Origin: an uncultured Verrucomicrobiota bacterium
Lineage (GTDB): Bacteria; Verrucomicrobiota; Kiritimatiellia; RFP12; UBA1067
DNA length: 5,692 nt
Assembly: GCA_946615275.1 (NCBI GenBank)
Contig: CAMOHV010000100.1
Coordinates: 1 to 5,692, forward strand
Direction of reading: 5' to 3'
Under the pieces are notes generated by a model that was given only the letters and a program-made list of their open reading frames with translations, had not been told where the DNA came from and made no database searches. This document shows, piece after piece, positions 1 to 5,692 of this stretch (its first letter is position 1; every line of letters starts with the position of its first letter). The position numbers were made by a program, and so were the translations under genes.

Positions 1-9
1 GATTTCACC

Positions 10-38
10 TTGATTTCCGCCCCCGAATGATGTATAAT
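10..38 (+). promoter_or_regulatory. sigma70-type promoter of the V-ATPase operon
   Basis: A TTGATT -35 box (10-15) is followed after exactly 17 bases by a perfect TATAAT -10 box (33-38). The expected transcription start is about 44-47, which leaves a 5' leader of only about 15 bases before the ATG of subunit E. The AT-rich boxes stand out in otherwise GC-rich sequence. No further good promoter is visible inside the operon, so the four genes are probably co-transcribed from here. The sequence match is direct; activity is inferred. Confidence 0.7.
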
Positions 39-51
39 TGCTGGCGATTTT

Positions 52-56
52 GGAGG
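52..56 (+). promoter_or_regulatory. Shine-Dalgarno site of the subunit E gene
   Basis: GGAGG lies four bases before the ATG at 61. It fixes the start of the subunit E gene and sits almost at the predicted 5' end of the transcript. Confidence 0.8.
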
Positions 57-60
57 CAAC

Positions 61-642
61 ATGGCTGAAGAACTGCAGCAACTGCTAGAGAAGATACAGA
101 AAGAGGGCGTGGAGAAGGCCGAGGCCGAGGCAAGCGCCATCGAGAACGAGGCGAAGGCGAAGGCCGAAGCCGCCGTGAAGCACGCCGAGGAGAAGGCGAA
201 GGCCATCGTCGCCAAGGCCGAGGCCGACGCCAAGGAGTACGCCGAACGCGCCAAGGAGACCATAGCCCAGGGCGCCCGCGACACCTTGAAGATGATCGAG
301 GGCTCCGTCTCGAAGATGCTGGAGCGCCTCCTCGCGCAGGACGTCGACGCCGCACTTTCCGACCCCGCGGTCGCGGGCGCCCTCGCCGCCGACGCCATCA
401 AGGCCCTCGCCGCCGACAAGCCTGCCGAGGTGGCCGCCAACGCCAAGCTCGCCGCCGCCCTCAAGGCCCAGTTCGCCGCCGCCGCCCAGAGCGGCGTCAC
501 CGTGGTGACAGACGAATCCACCGGCGCCGGCTTCTCCGTGAAGCTCGACGGCGGACGCGTTGAGCACGCATTCACCGGCCCCGTCGTGGCCGAGGCGCTC
601 GCCAGCCGCCTCCGCGAAGACCTCGCCAAACTCGTCAAGTAA
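61..642 (+). CDS. atpE: V-type ATP synthase/ATPase subunit E (peripheral stalk)
   Basis: This 193-residue protein is the E subunit of the V/A-type ATPase, the stator stalk that holds the A3B3 head against the membrane subunit I on the cytoplasmic side. Residues 1 to about 91 are a highly charged, Ala/Glu/Lys-rich helix with an 11-residue periodicity (residues 15-91), as expected for the right-handed coiled coil of the stalk. The C-terminal part is more globular and ends with the family-like pattern GFSVKLDGGRVEHAF (157-171) followed by a final amphipathic helix. Length is normal for the family (about 190-210). The start is set by GGAGG at 52-56. It is the first gene of the operon and ends 6 bases before the next start. 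The call rests on the coiled-coil design, the C-terminal pattern and the neighbours A and B. No separate G/H partner subunit is seen nearby. The symbol atpE here means V-type subunit E, not the F-type c subunit. Confidence 0.9.
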   Translation: MAEELQQLLEKIQKEGVEKAEAEASAIENEAKAKAEAAVKHAEEKAKAIVAKAEADAKEYAERAKETIAQGARDTLKMIEGSVSKMLERLLAQDVDAALSDPAVAGALAADAIKALAADKPAEVAANAKLAAALKAQFAAAAQSGVTVVTDESTGAGFSVKLDGGRVEHAFTGPVVAEALASRLREDLAKLVK

Positions 643-646
643 AAGG
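641..646 (+). promoter_or_regulatory. weak Shine-Dalgarno site of the DUF2764-like gene
   Basis: AAAAGG overlaps the TAA stop of subunit E (640-642) and is only two bases from the ATG at 649. This is tighter than usual, so translation may depend partly on coupling to the upstream gene. Confidence 0.45.
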
Positions 647-648
647 CC

Positions 649-1134
649 ATGGCCGCCGACTACCTAGTCTCAAGCCTCCCCGCGCTCGAATTCGACGCCC
701 CCGCGCCCATGTCCCTCGAGCGCTTCGACGCCCTCTGCCGCGAGCAGCTCGGCCCCGCCCCCTTCGCAGGCCTCGAGAAGGCCTGGGCCGACCTCGACTC
801 GCAGATGCGCAACGCCGCCGCCGAGGAGCGCGCCCGCCTCAGGGGCCAGGACGCCGCCCGCTGGCGCCGACCCGCCCAGGGCTGCGCCCTCCACTGGCAG
901 AGCCGCATGCGCGCCGCCTTCGCCGAAAAGGACCCCGCCGCCCGCGAAAGGCTGATCGACAAGGTCCGCTGGGACGCCGCCGGCGAGATGACGCCCCCCG
1001 CCTCCCCGCTCTCCAGAGGCGCGGCCTTCACATACCGCATCCGCCTCGAGATCGCCCTGAAGCGCCAGGCCATCACCCAGGATGCGGGCAACACAGTGCT
1101 CGAGACGATCTTAGGGACCGGTTCAAGGCCATGA
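649..1134 (+). CDS. DUF2764-family V-ATPase operon protein, function unknown
   Basis: This 161-residue protein resembles the DUF2764 family found between subunits E and A in V-ATPase operons of Chlamydiae, Spirochaetes and Bacteroidetes. Recognisable pieces are the N-terminal Y-L-V-S-S-L-P (5-11) followed by a Pro-rich stretch and SLERF (22-26), a central W..LDSQMRNA segment (46-56), an RW pair (107-108), and the C-terminal FTYRIRLEIALKRQ (127-140) plus AGNTVLETI (146-154). I see no signal peptide or membrane helix, so it is probably cytoplasmic. Many homologues as I recall them are longer (often 200-280 residues), so this is a compact form. The start at 649 keeps the N-terminal motif; the next ATG at 709 would lose it. 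The last seven residues (155-161) use codons atypical for the operon and may be out of frame (see findings). Three in-frame stops follow (TGA TGA TAG, 1132-1140). A stator or rotor accessory role is inferred from position only. Confidence 0.8.
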   Translation: MAADYLVSSLPALEFDAPAPMSLERFDALCREQLGPAPFAGLEKAWADLDSQMRNAAAEERARLRGQDAARWRRPAQGCALHWQSRMRAAFAEKDPAARERLIDKVRWDAAGEMTPPASPLSRGAAFTYRIRLEIALKRQAITQDAGNTVLETILGTGSRP

Positions 1135-1144
1135 TGATAGGTCC

Positions 1145-1179
1145 AGAAACTAGAAACTAGAAACCAGAAACTAGAAACC
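1145..1179 (+). repeat. tandem heptamer array, 5 x AGAAACY
   Basis: Five contiguous 7-base units lie in the 57-base spacer between the DUF2764-like gene and atpA: AGAAACT (1145-1151), AGAAACT (1152-1158), AGAAACC (1159-1165), AGAAACT (1166-1172), AGAAACC (1173-1179). The only variation is the final C/T. Read as CYAGAAA, the array begins at 1143. The units create CTAG tetramers at 1150, 1157 and 1171. The array is AT-rich compared with its surroundings and has no internal dyad, so it is not a hairpin. It resembles the heptanucleotide STRR class of intergenic repeats known in cyanobacteria in form, not in sequence. Function is unknown; a regulator site, a slippage-prone microsatellite or a dispersed genomic repeat are all possible. 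Confidence 0.9.
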
Positions 1180-1191
1180 AACCCCCGATTT

Positions 1192-2973
1192 ATGACAACG
1201 ACAGGAAACATTGTAGGCGTGAACGGCAACATGATCGTCGTGAGATTCGACGGCGCCGTCGCCCAGAACGAAGTGGGCTACGCCATCTGCGGCGAAAAGC
1301 GGCTCATGGCAGAGATCGTGCGCGTGCACGGCACCCGCTGCGACATGCAGGTGTTCGAGTCCACGACAGACCTCGCCGTGGACGACCGCGTCGAGTTCGA
1401 GGGCGAGATGCTCGCCGTGGAGCTCGGCCCCGGCATCCTCACGCAGGTGTACGACGGCCTCCAGAACCCGCTCCCGCAGCTCGCCGCCGAGGCCGGGAAG
1501 ATATCCAAGGAGGCTGGCTACTTCCTCCAGCGCGGAATGTACCTCAAAGGGCTTCCCCGCGACAGGAAGTGGGACTGGCACCCAACCGCCAAGCCAGGCG
1601 ACCGCGTCACCGCCGGCGAGGCGCTCGGATTCGTCACCGAAGGCATCTTCAAGCACAAGATCATGGCCCCCTTCACGCTCAAGGGCGCATGCACGGTGAA
1701 GTCGATCGAGCCCGCCGCCGACCACACGGTGGAGGACGTCGTCGCCGTCCTCTCCGACGCCGCCGGCAAGGACGTCGAAGTCCGCATGATGCAGCGCTGG
1801 CCCGTGAAGGTGCCGCTCAAGTGCTACGTGGAGCGCCTCGCCCCCACAGAGCCGCTCGTCACGTCCGTCCGCACGATCGACACGTTCTTCCCCGTCGCCG
1901 TGGGCGGAACCTACTGCATCCCCGGCCCGTTCGGCGCCGGGAAGACCGTCCTGCAGCAGACCACCGCCCGCTACGCCAAGGTGGACATCGTGATCTCCGC
2001 CGCCTGCGGCGAACGCGCCGGCGAGGTGGTGGAGATGCTCAAGGAGTTCCCGGAGCTGGACGACCCCCGCACCGGCAAGAAGCTCATGGACCGCACGGTT
2101 ATCATCTGCAACACGTCCTCAATGCCGGTCGCCTCCCGCGAGGCGTCCGTGTACACCGCCGTCACACTCGCCGAATACTACCGCCTCATGGGCCTTGACG
2201 TGCTGGTCCTCGCGGACTCCACGTCCCGCTGGGCCCAGGCCATGCGCGAGCTCTCCGGCCGCCTCGAGGAGATCCCCGGCGAAGAGGCATTCCCCGCGTA
2301 CCTCGAGTCCCGCATCGCCGCCTTCTACGAGCGCGCCGGGCGCGTGCGCCTCAAGGACGGATCCCTGGGCTCCGTCACGATCGGCGGCACGGTCTCCCCC
2401 GCCGGCGGCAACTTCGACGAGCCCGTCACGCAGGCCACGCTCAAGGTGGTCGGCGGATTCCACGGCCTCTCACGCGCGCGTTCCGACGCCCGCCGCTACC
2501 CCGCCATCGACCCGCTCGAATCCTGGAGCCACTACCCCACCGTCATTGACAAGGACCACCCCGAGCGCATCGAGGCGGCCCGCTCGATCCTCAGGAAAGG
2601 CAACGAGGTGGGCCAGATGATGAAGGTCGTGGGCGAGGAAGGCACATCCCTCGCGGACTTCACCACATACCTCAAGGCCGAGTTCCTCGACGCCGTCTAC
2701 CTCCAGCAGAACGCCTTCTCCGAAGTGGACGCCTCCACGCCCGAGGATCGCCAGCGCGAGATGTTCGAGGTCGTGGAGAAGGCGCTCCTCGCCAACTACG
2801 CCAGCGACGCCAAGGAAGGCGAGGACAAGAAGAAGGAGAGCCTGCGAAAGTTCTTCATGGCCCTCCAGCAGTCCTTCATCGACTGGAACAACGTTAAGCG
2901 CGACGATCCCGCCTACAAGGCCGGCAAGGACGACCTGATTGCGCGCATCGACGCCGCCTCCGCCGCAAAATAA
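1192..2973 (+). CDS. atpA: V-type ATP synthase/ATPase catalytic subunit A
   Basis: This 593-residue protein is the catalytic A subunit of the V/A-type ATPase; it binds and hydrolyses (or makes) ATP at the A/B interface of the cytoplasmic head. An N-terminal beta-barrel includes VELGPGI (76-82). The A-specific bulge region lies at about 110-200. The nucleotide-binding domain has Walker A GPFGAGKT (245-252, Lys251, Thr252), the GERAGE loop with the catalytic Glu274, and the Walker B region LVLADSTSRW (338-347, Asp342). SPAGGNF (402-408) and RRYPAIDP (434-441) are further family motifs, followed by a helical C-terminal domain. All catalytic residues are present. Length and sequence are closest, from memory, to chlamydial AtpA (about 590 residues). 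The ATG at 1192 gives the family N-terminus (TTGNIVGVNGN), yet no Shine-Dalgarno sequence precedes it; only the heptamer array and a short AACCCCCGATTT run do. It ends 9 bases before atpB. Confidence 0.98.
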   Translation: MTTTGNIVGVNGNMIVVRFDGAVAQNEVGYAICGEKRLMAEIVRVHGTRCDMQVFESTTDLAVDDRVEFEGEMLAVELGPGILTQVYDGLQNPLPQLAAEAGKISKEAGYFLQRGMYLKGLPRDRKWDWHPTAKPGDRVTAGEALGFVTEGIFKHKIMAPFTLKGACTVKSIEPAADHTVEDVVAVLSDAAGKDVEVRMMQRWPVKVPLKCYVERLAPTEPLVTSVRTIDTFFPVAVGGTYCIPGPFGAGKTVLQQTTARYAKVDIVISAACGERAGEVVEMLKEFPELDDPRTGKKLMDRTVIICNTSSMPVASREASVYTAVTLAEYYRLMGLDVLVLADSTSRWAQAMRELSGRLEEIPGEEAFPAYLESRIAAFYERAGRVRLKDGSLGSVTIGGTVSPAGGNFDEPVTQATLKVVGGFHGLSRARSDARRYPAIDPLESWSHYPTVIDKDHPERIEAARSILRKGNEVGQMMKVVGEEGTSLADFTTYLKAEFLDAVYLQQNAFSEVDASTPEDRQREMFEVVEKALLANYASDAKEGEDKKKESLRKFFMALQQSFIDWNNVKRDDPAYKAGKDDLIARIDAASAAK

Positions 2974-2977
2974 GGAG
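2972..2977 (+). promoter_or_regulatory. Shine-Dalgarno site of atpB
   Basis: AAGGAG overlaps the TAA stop of atpA (2971-2973) and is five bases from the ATG at 2983. This strong site supports the atpB start and suggests coupled translation of A and B. Confidence 0.8.
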
Positions 2978-2982
2978 CTTCC

Positions 2983-4371
2983 ATGTTCAACAACAAAGTC
3001 TACCACAAGATCGACGCCCTCAGCGGCTCCATCGCGACCCTGCGCGCAGAGGGCGTGAAGTACAACGAGATCGCCGAGGTGGAGTCCCGCGCCGGCGTAT
3101 CCCTGGCGCAGGTCATCAAGCTCGACGGCCCCAACGTCACCATCCAGATATTCGCCGGCGCGCGCGGCGTGGACACCTCCGCGAAGGTGCGCTTCCTCGG
3201 CGAGACGATGAAGATCCCGTTCGGAGACGACCTCCTCGGCCGCGTCTTCACAGGCGCCGGCGTCCCGCGCGACGGCGGCCCCGCCCTCTCCGAGAACAAG
3301 GTCCCGATCGGCCAGCCGTCCGTCAACCCCGCGCGCCGCATCATGCCCAACCGCATGGTCCGCACGAACATCCCGATGATCGACGTCTTCAACTCGCTGG
3401 TCGTCTCCCAGAAGCTCCCCATCTTCGCCCGCGCCGGCGAGCCCTACAACGAGCTCCTCGCCCGCATCGCCATGCAGGCCTCCTCCGACGTCATCGTCCT
3501 CGGCGGCATGGGCCTCAAGTACGACGACTACCTCAAGTTCCGCGACACGCTCGACAAGGAGGGCGCCCTCGCCCGCACCGTCATGTTCATCCACACCGCC
3601 GCCGACCCCACGGTGGAGTGCATGCTCGTCCCCGACGTCTCCCTCGCCGTCGCCGAGCAGTTCGCCCTCAAGGGCAAGGACGTCCTCGTCCTCCTCACCG
3701 ACATGACCTCCTTCGCCGACGCCATGAAGGAGATCGCCATCACCATGGAGCAGATCCCCTCCAACCGCGGCTACCCCGGCGACCTCTACTCCCAGCTCGC
3801 CTCCCGCTACGAGAAGGCCGTGGACTTCGACGGCGCCGGCTCCATAACCATCCTCGCCGTCACCACCATGCCCGGCGACGACGTGACCCACCCCGTCCCC
3901 GACAACACCGGCTACATCACAGAGGGCCAGTTCTACCTCCGCAACGGGCGCATCGAGCCCTTCGGCTCCCTCTCCCGCCTCAAGCAGCAGGTCAACAAGG
4001 GCTCCTCCCGCTCCATCCTCCAGGACAAGCTCCTCGCGAACGCCAAGGATCTCTCCGACAAGGAGGCCTTCCGCAAGGCAAACACCACCCGCGAAGACCA
4101 CCGCACGATCATGGACGCCATGATCAAGCTCTACGCCCAGTACAAGGAAACCGTGGAGAAGCAGTCGATGGGCTTCAGAATGTCCGCCTGGGACCAGAAG
4201 CTCCTCAAATACGGCGCCCGCTTCGAGAAGGAGATGATGAACCTCTCGGTGAACATCGACCTCATCGACGCGCTGGACCTCGGCTGGCGGATCCTCGCGG
4301 AATGCTTCGAGAAGGACGAGGTGGGGATCCCGTCCAAGATGTCGGACAAATACTGGCCCAAACGCGCCTGA
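2983..4371 (+). CDS. atpB: V-type ATP synthase/ATPase non-catalytic subunit B
   Basis: This 462-residue protein is the B subunit that alternates with A in the A3B3 head and contributes the arginine finger to the catalytic site. Family motifs are [10 protein letters not shown] (125-134), the degenerate P-loop [10 protein letters not shown] (148-157), which lacks the Walker lysine as expected for [17 protein letters not shown] (from 237), [22 protein letters not shown] (from 294), FGSLSRLK (327-334, with Arg332 the likely arginine finger) and TREDH (369-373). Between the last two motifs residues about 339-366 look like an insertion compared with the chlamydial and Enterococcus B subunits as I remember them, which accounts for its length over the chlamydial protein (about 438). 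The C-terminal domain ends with [13 protein letters not shown] and KYWPKRA. AAGGAG at 2972-2977 supports the start. Normally D, I and K follow; here the gene ends four bases from a convergent gene. Confidence 0.98.
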   Translation: MFNNKVYHKIDALSGSIATLRAEGVKYNEIAEVESRAGVSLAQVIKLDGPNVTIQIFAGARGVDTSAKVRFLGETMKIPFGDDLLGRVFTGAGVPRDGGPALSENKVPIGQPSVNPARRIMPNRMVRTNIPMIDVFNSLVVSQKLPIFARAGEPYNELLARIAMQASSDVIVLGGMGLKYDDYLKFRDTLDKEGALARTVMFIHTAADPTVECMLVPDVSLAVAEQFALKGKDVLVLLTDMTSFADAMKEIAITMEQIPSNRGYPGDLYSQLASRYEKAVDFDGAGSITILAVTTMPGDDVTHPVPDNTGYITEGQFYLRNGRIEPFGSLSRLKQQVNKGSSRSILQDKLLANAKDLSDKEAFRKANTTREDHRTIMDAMIKLYAQYKETVEKQSMGFRMSAWDQKLLKYGARFEKEMMNLSVNIDLIDALDLGWRILAECFEKDEVGIPSKMSDKYWPKRA

Positions 4372-4375
4372 CGCC

Positions 4376-5692
4376 TCACGGCGCGTACGCCGCGCGCGGC
4401 GCCGGCGAGAACCAGAACTCCTGGCCCGTCGCGTCCATCACGCTGCGCCAGAGATCCCCGGAGAGGTTCACCTTCTGCCGCTCTATCGTCGCGAGGTTGA
4501 TCGGGACGAGCGTGTAGAACTCGCCTATGTTGCCCACCACGCAGTCCGTGCGGCCCGCCATGGCGGCGTGCACCGCGCTGCGCGCCAGCATGTAGCAGCG
4601 GATGGCGTCCGTGCCCTTCGCCGGCACGGAGCGGATGTTGTAGCTGGGGTCGAAGTACTTGACCGACGATGGTATCCCCTTCTCCTTGAAATACGCGGAG
4701 ATGCGGCGCTTCAGGTATTCGCCGATGTCCTTCTTGAGGATGTTCCCGGAGGCGTCCCTCTCGTCGCTCCCCTCGAAGAACCTCTGCCCTGCGCCCTCGG
4801 CCACCACCACCACGGCGTGCGACTTGCCCGACGCGAAGCGGCGCTCCAGCGCGGCGAGAAGCCCTCCCTCGCCGTCTATCTCGAAGTCCATCTCCGGCAC
4901 GAGGCAGAAGTTCACCACGGGGTTCGCGAGCGATGCGTATGCGGCGATGAAGCCGGAGTCGCGGCCCATCACCTTCACGAGGCCCACGCCGTGCGGGGTG
5001 CCCTTCGCCTCCACGTGCGCGTTGCGTATCACCTCGGTGGCGGCGGCGACGGACGTCTCGAACCCGAACGACCGGCCCACGAACTGGAGGTCGTTGTCGA
5101 TGGTCTTCGGGACGCCCACGACGGAGATCGCGAGCCCGCGCCTGCGGCACTCCTCCGCGATGGTGCCGGCGCACCTGAGCGACCCGTCGCCGCCGATGCA
5201 GAAGAGGACGTTGATGTTCATCCTCACGAGCGTGTCCACGATCTCCTCCGTGGGCTGCTGCCCGCGCGAGGAGCCGAGGACCGTCCCGCCGATCTCATGT
5301 ATGGTGTCCACCTCGTCCGGGTCCAGCGGGATGGGCGAGTAGCCGTGGCGCGGCGAAAGCCCGGCGTAGCCGTAGCGGATGCCGAAGATGCTCTTCACGC
5401 CGTAGTCGAAGGTCAGGATCTCGACGAGGCCCTTGATGACGTTGTTGAGGCCGGGGCAGAGTCCGCCTGCGGTGACGATCGCGACGCGCGTCCACGCGGG
5501 GTCGTGGAATATCTTCGCGTGCGGGCCGGCGCGCTCGAACGTGGGCAGGTGGCCGAGGGTGGCCTTCCACTCCTCGATCTCCGCCAAAGCCTCCGTGACC
5601 ACGATGCGCTCGCCCTCCCGGACGAACTCGTGGTGCCTCACAGGCGAGTCGATCTTGCACTCGCCAAGCGTCTTCACGATGCACGAATATCT
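4376..5692 (-). CDS. pfkA: ATP-dependent 6-phosphofructokinase (5' end beyond window)
   Basis: The enzyme phosphorylates fructose 6-phosphate to fructose 1,6-bisphosphate, the committed glycolytic step, in the cytoplasm. Counting from an in-frame GTG at 5677 as residue 1 (433 codons), the motifs are LGECKIDSP (4-12), TAGGLCPGLNN (69-79), LGSSRG (134-139), GGDGS (162-166), PKTIDND (190-196, Asp194 the likely catalytic base), MGRDSGF (237-243), PEMDFEIDGEGG (261-272), AEGAGQ (293-298), DPSYNIRSVPA (343-353) and AVHAAMAG (368-375). Gly165 points to ATP rather than pyrophosphate as donor; Lys191 occurs in both the pyrophosphate enzymes and the plant/trypanosome-type ATP enzymes, to which this sequence is most like. 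The frame stays open to the window edge (RYSCI before the GTG), no Shine-Dalgarno precedes the GTG, and related proteins carry roughly 10-15 residues before LGECK, so the true start is probably outside. It converges on atpB with a 4-base gap and is not part of that operon. Confidence 0.93.
   Translation of the reverse strand, partial: RYSCIVKTLGECKIDSPVRHHEFVREGERIVVTEALAEIEEWKATLGHLPTFERAGPHAKIFHDPAWTRVAIVTAGGLCPGLNNVIKGLVEILTFDYGVKSIFGIRYGYAGLSPRHGYSPIPLDPDEVDTIHEIGGTVLGSSRGQQPTEEIVDTLVRMNINVLFCIGGDGSLRCAGTIAEECRRRGLAISVVGVPKTIDNDLQFVGRSFGFETSVAAATEVIRNAHVEAKGTPHGVGLVKVMGRDSGFIAAYASLANPVVNFCLVPEMDFEIDGEGGLLAALERRFASGKSHAVVVVAEGAGQRFFEGSDERDASGNILKKDIGEYLKRRISAYFKEKGIPSSVKYFDPSYNIRSVPAKGTDAIRCYMLARSAVHAAMAGRTDCVVGNIGEFYTLVPINLATIERQKVNLSGDLWRSVMDATGQEFWFSPAPRAAYAP

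Noticed and set aside
709..1134. Alternative start of the DUF2764-like gene at the ATG at 709
   Set aside because: It would remove the conserved YLVSSLP N-terminus and has no better ribosome binding site.
1143..1180. CRISPR-like array
   Set aside because: The units are 7 bases, contiguous, without spacers; this is a simple tandem repeat and no cas gene is present.
1135..1191. Intrinsic terminator or insertion sequence remnant before atpA
   Set aside because: There is no inverted repeat or U tract, no target-site duplication is evident, and atpA is expected to be co-transcribed with the upstream genes.
660..1232. - strand open frame including the FWFLVSS repeat peptide
   Set aside because: It reads antisense through the DUF2764-like gene and the heptamer array. 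The repeat peptide simply reflects the tandem DNA units.
2470..4101. Long - strand open frame of 543 codons opposite atpA and atpB
   Set aside because: It is antisense to two unmistakable ATPase genes. The translation is a low-complexity Gly/Val/Glu/Asp-rich string with no family motif, as expected from complementing GC-rich, C-ending codons.
3618..4517. + strand open frame of 299 codons inside atpB and past it
   Set aside because: It is an Arg/His/Pro-rich out-of-frame product of atpB with no start signal; atpB is certain here.
4131..5174. - strand open frame of 347 codons overlapping pfk and the end of atpB
   Set aside because: It is Arg/Gly-rich low-complexity sequence in another frame of pfk, and it conflicts with both real genes.

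Overview
The window carries the catalytic half of a bacterial V/A-type ATPase operon on the + strand and, convergent with it on the - strand, a 6-phosphofructokinase gene. The DNA is GC-rich with a strong preference for C or G at third codon positions. The gene order E - DUF2764-like - A - B, with no recognisable C, F or G gene, is the arrangement I know from Chlamydiae, Spirochaetes, Bacteroidetes and related PVC bacteria. With the high GC content I would guess an uncultured PVC-group bacterium (Kiritimatiellota/Lentisphaerota-like). That placement is inference.

Layout: 1-60 is a leader with a good sigma70-type promoter (10-38) and a Shine-Dalgarno site. 61-642 is subunit E of the peripheral stalk. 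649-1134 is a short DUF2764-like protein. 1135-1191 is an intergenic spacer holding five tandem AGAAACY heptamers. 1192-2973 is catalytic subunit A. 2983-4371 is non-catalytic subunit B. Four bases separate the stop of B from the stop of the phosphofructokinase gene, which runs from 4376 to the right edge on the - strand and whose start lies beyond the window. No stretch longer than 300 bases is without a gene.

How the genes work together: A and B form the A3B3 ATPase head, E is part of the stator, and the DUF2764-like protein is an operon-linked accessory of unknown function sitting where archaeal and Enterococcus operons carry C and F. The expected next genes D, I and K (central stalk and membrane sector) are absent here, because the operon stops at B against the convergent pfk gene. 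They must be encoded elsewhere if the enzyme is complete. Phosphofructokinase supplies the committed step of glycolysis. In a fermentative organism glycolytic ATP could drive the pump, but this link is inference.

Points of interest are the missing D-I-K module, the heptamer array in front of atpA (which also lacks a Shine-Dalgarno site), a probable frameshift at the 3' end of the DUF2764-like gene, an apparent insertion of about 28 residues just after the arginine finger in subunit B, and a seven-fold 11-residue periodicity in subunit E. The genes themselves are known families. I see no clearly new defence or mobile system.
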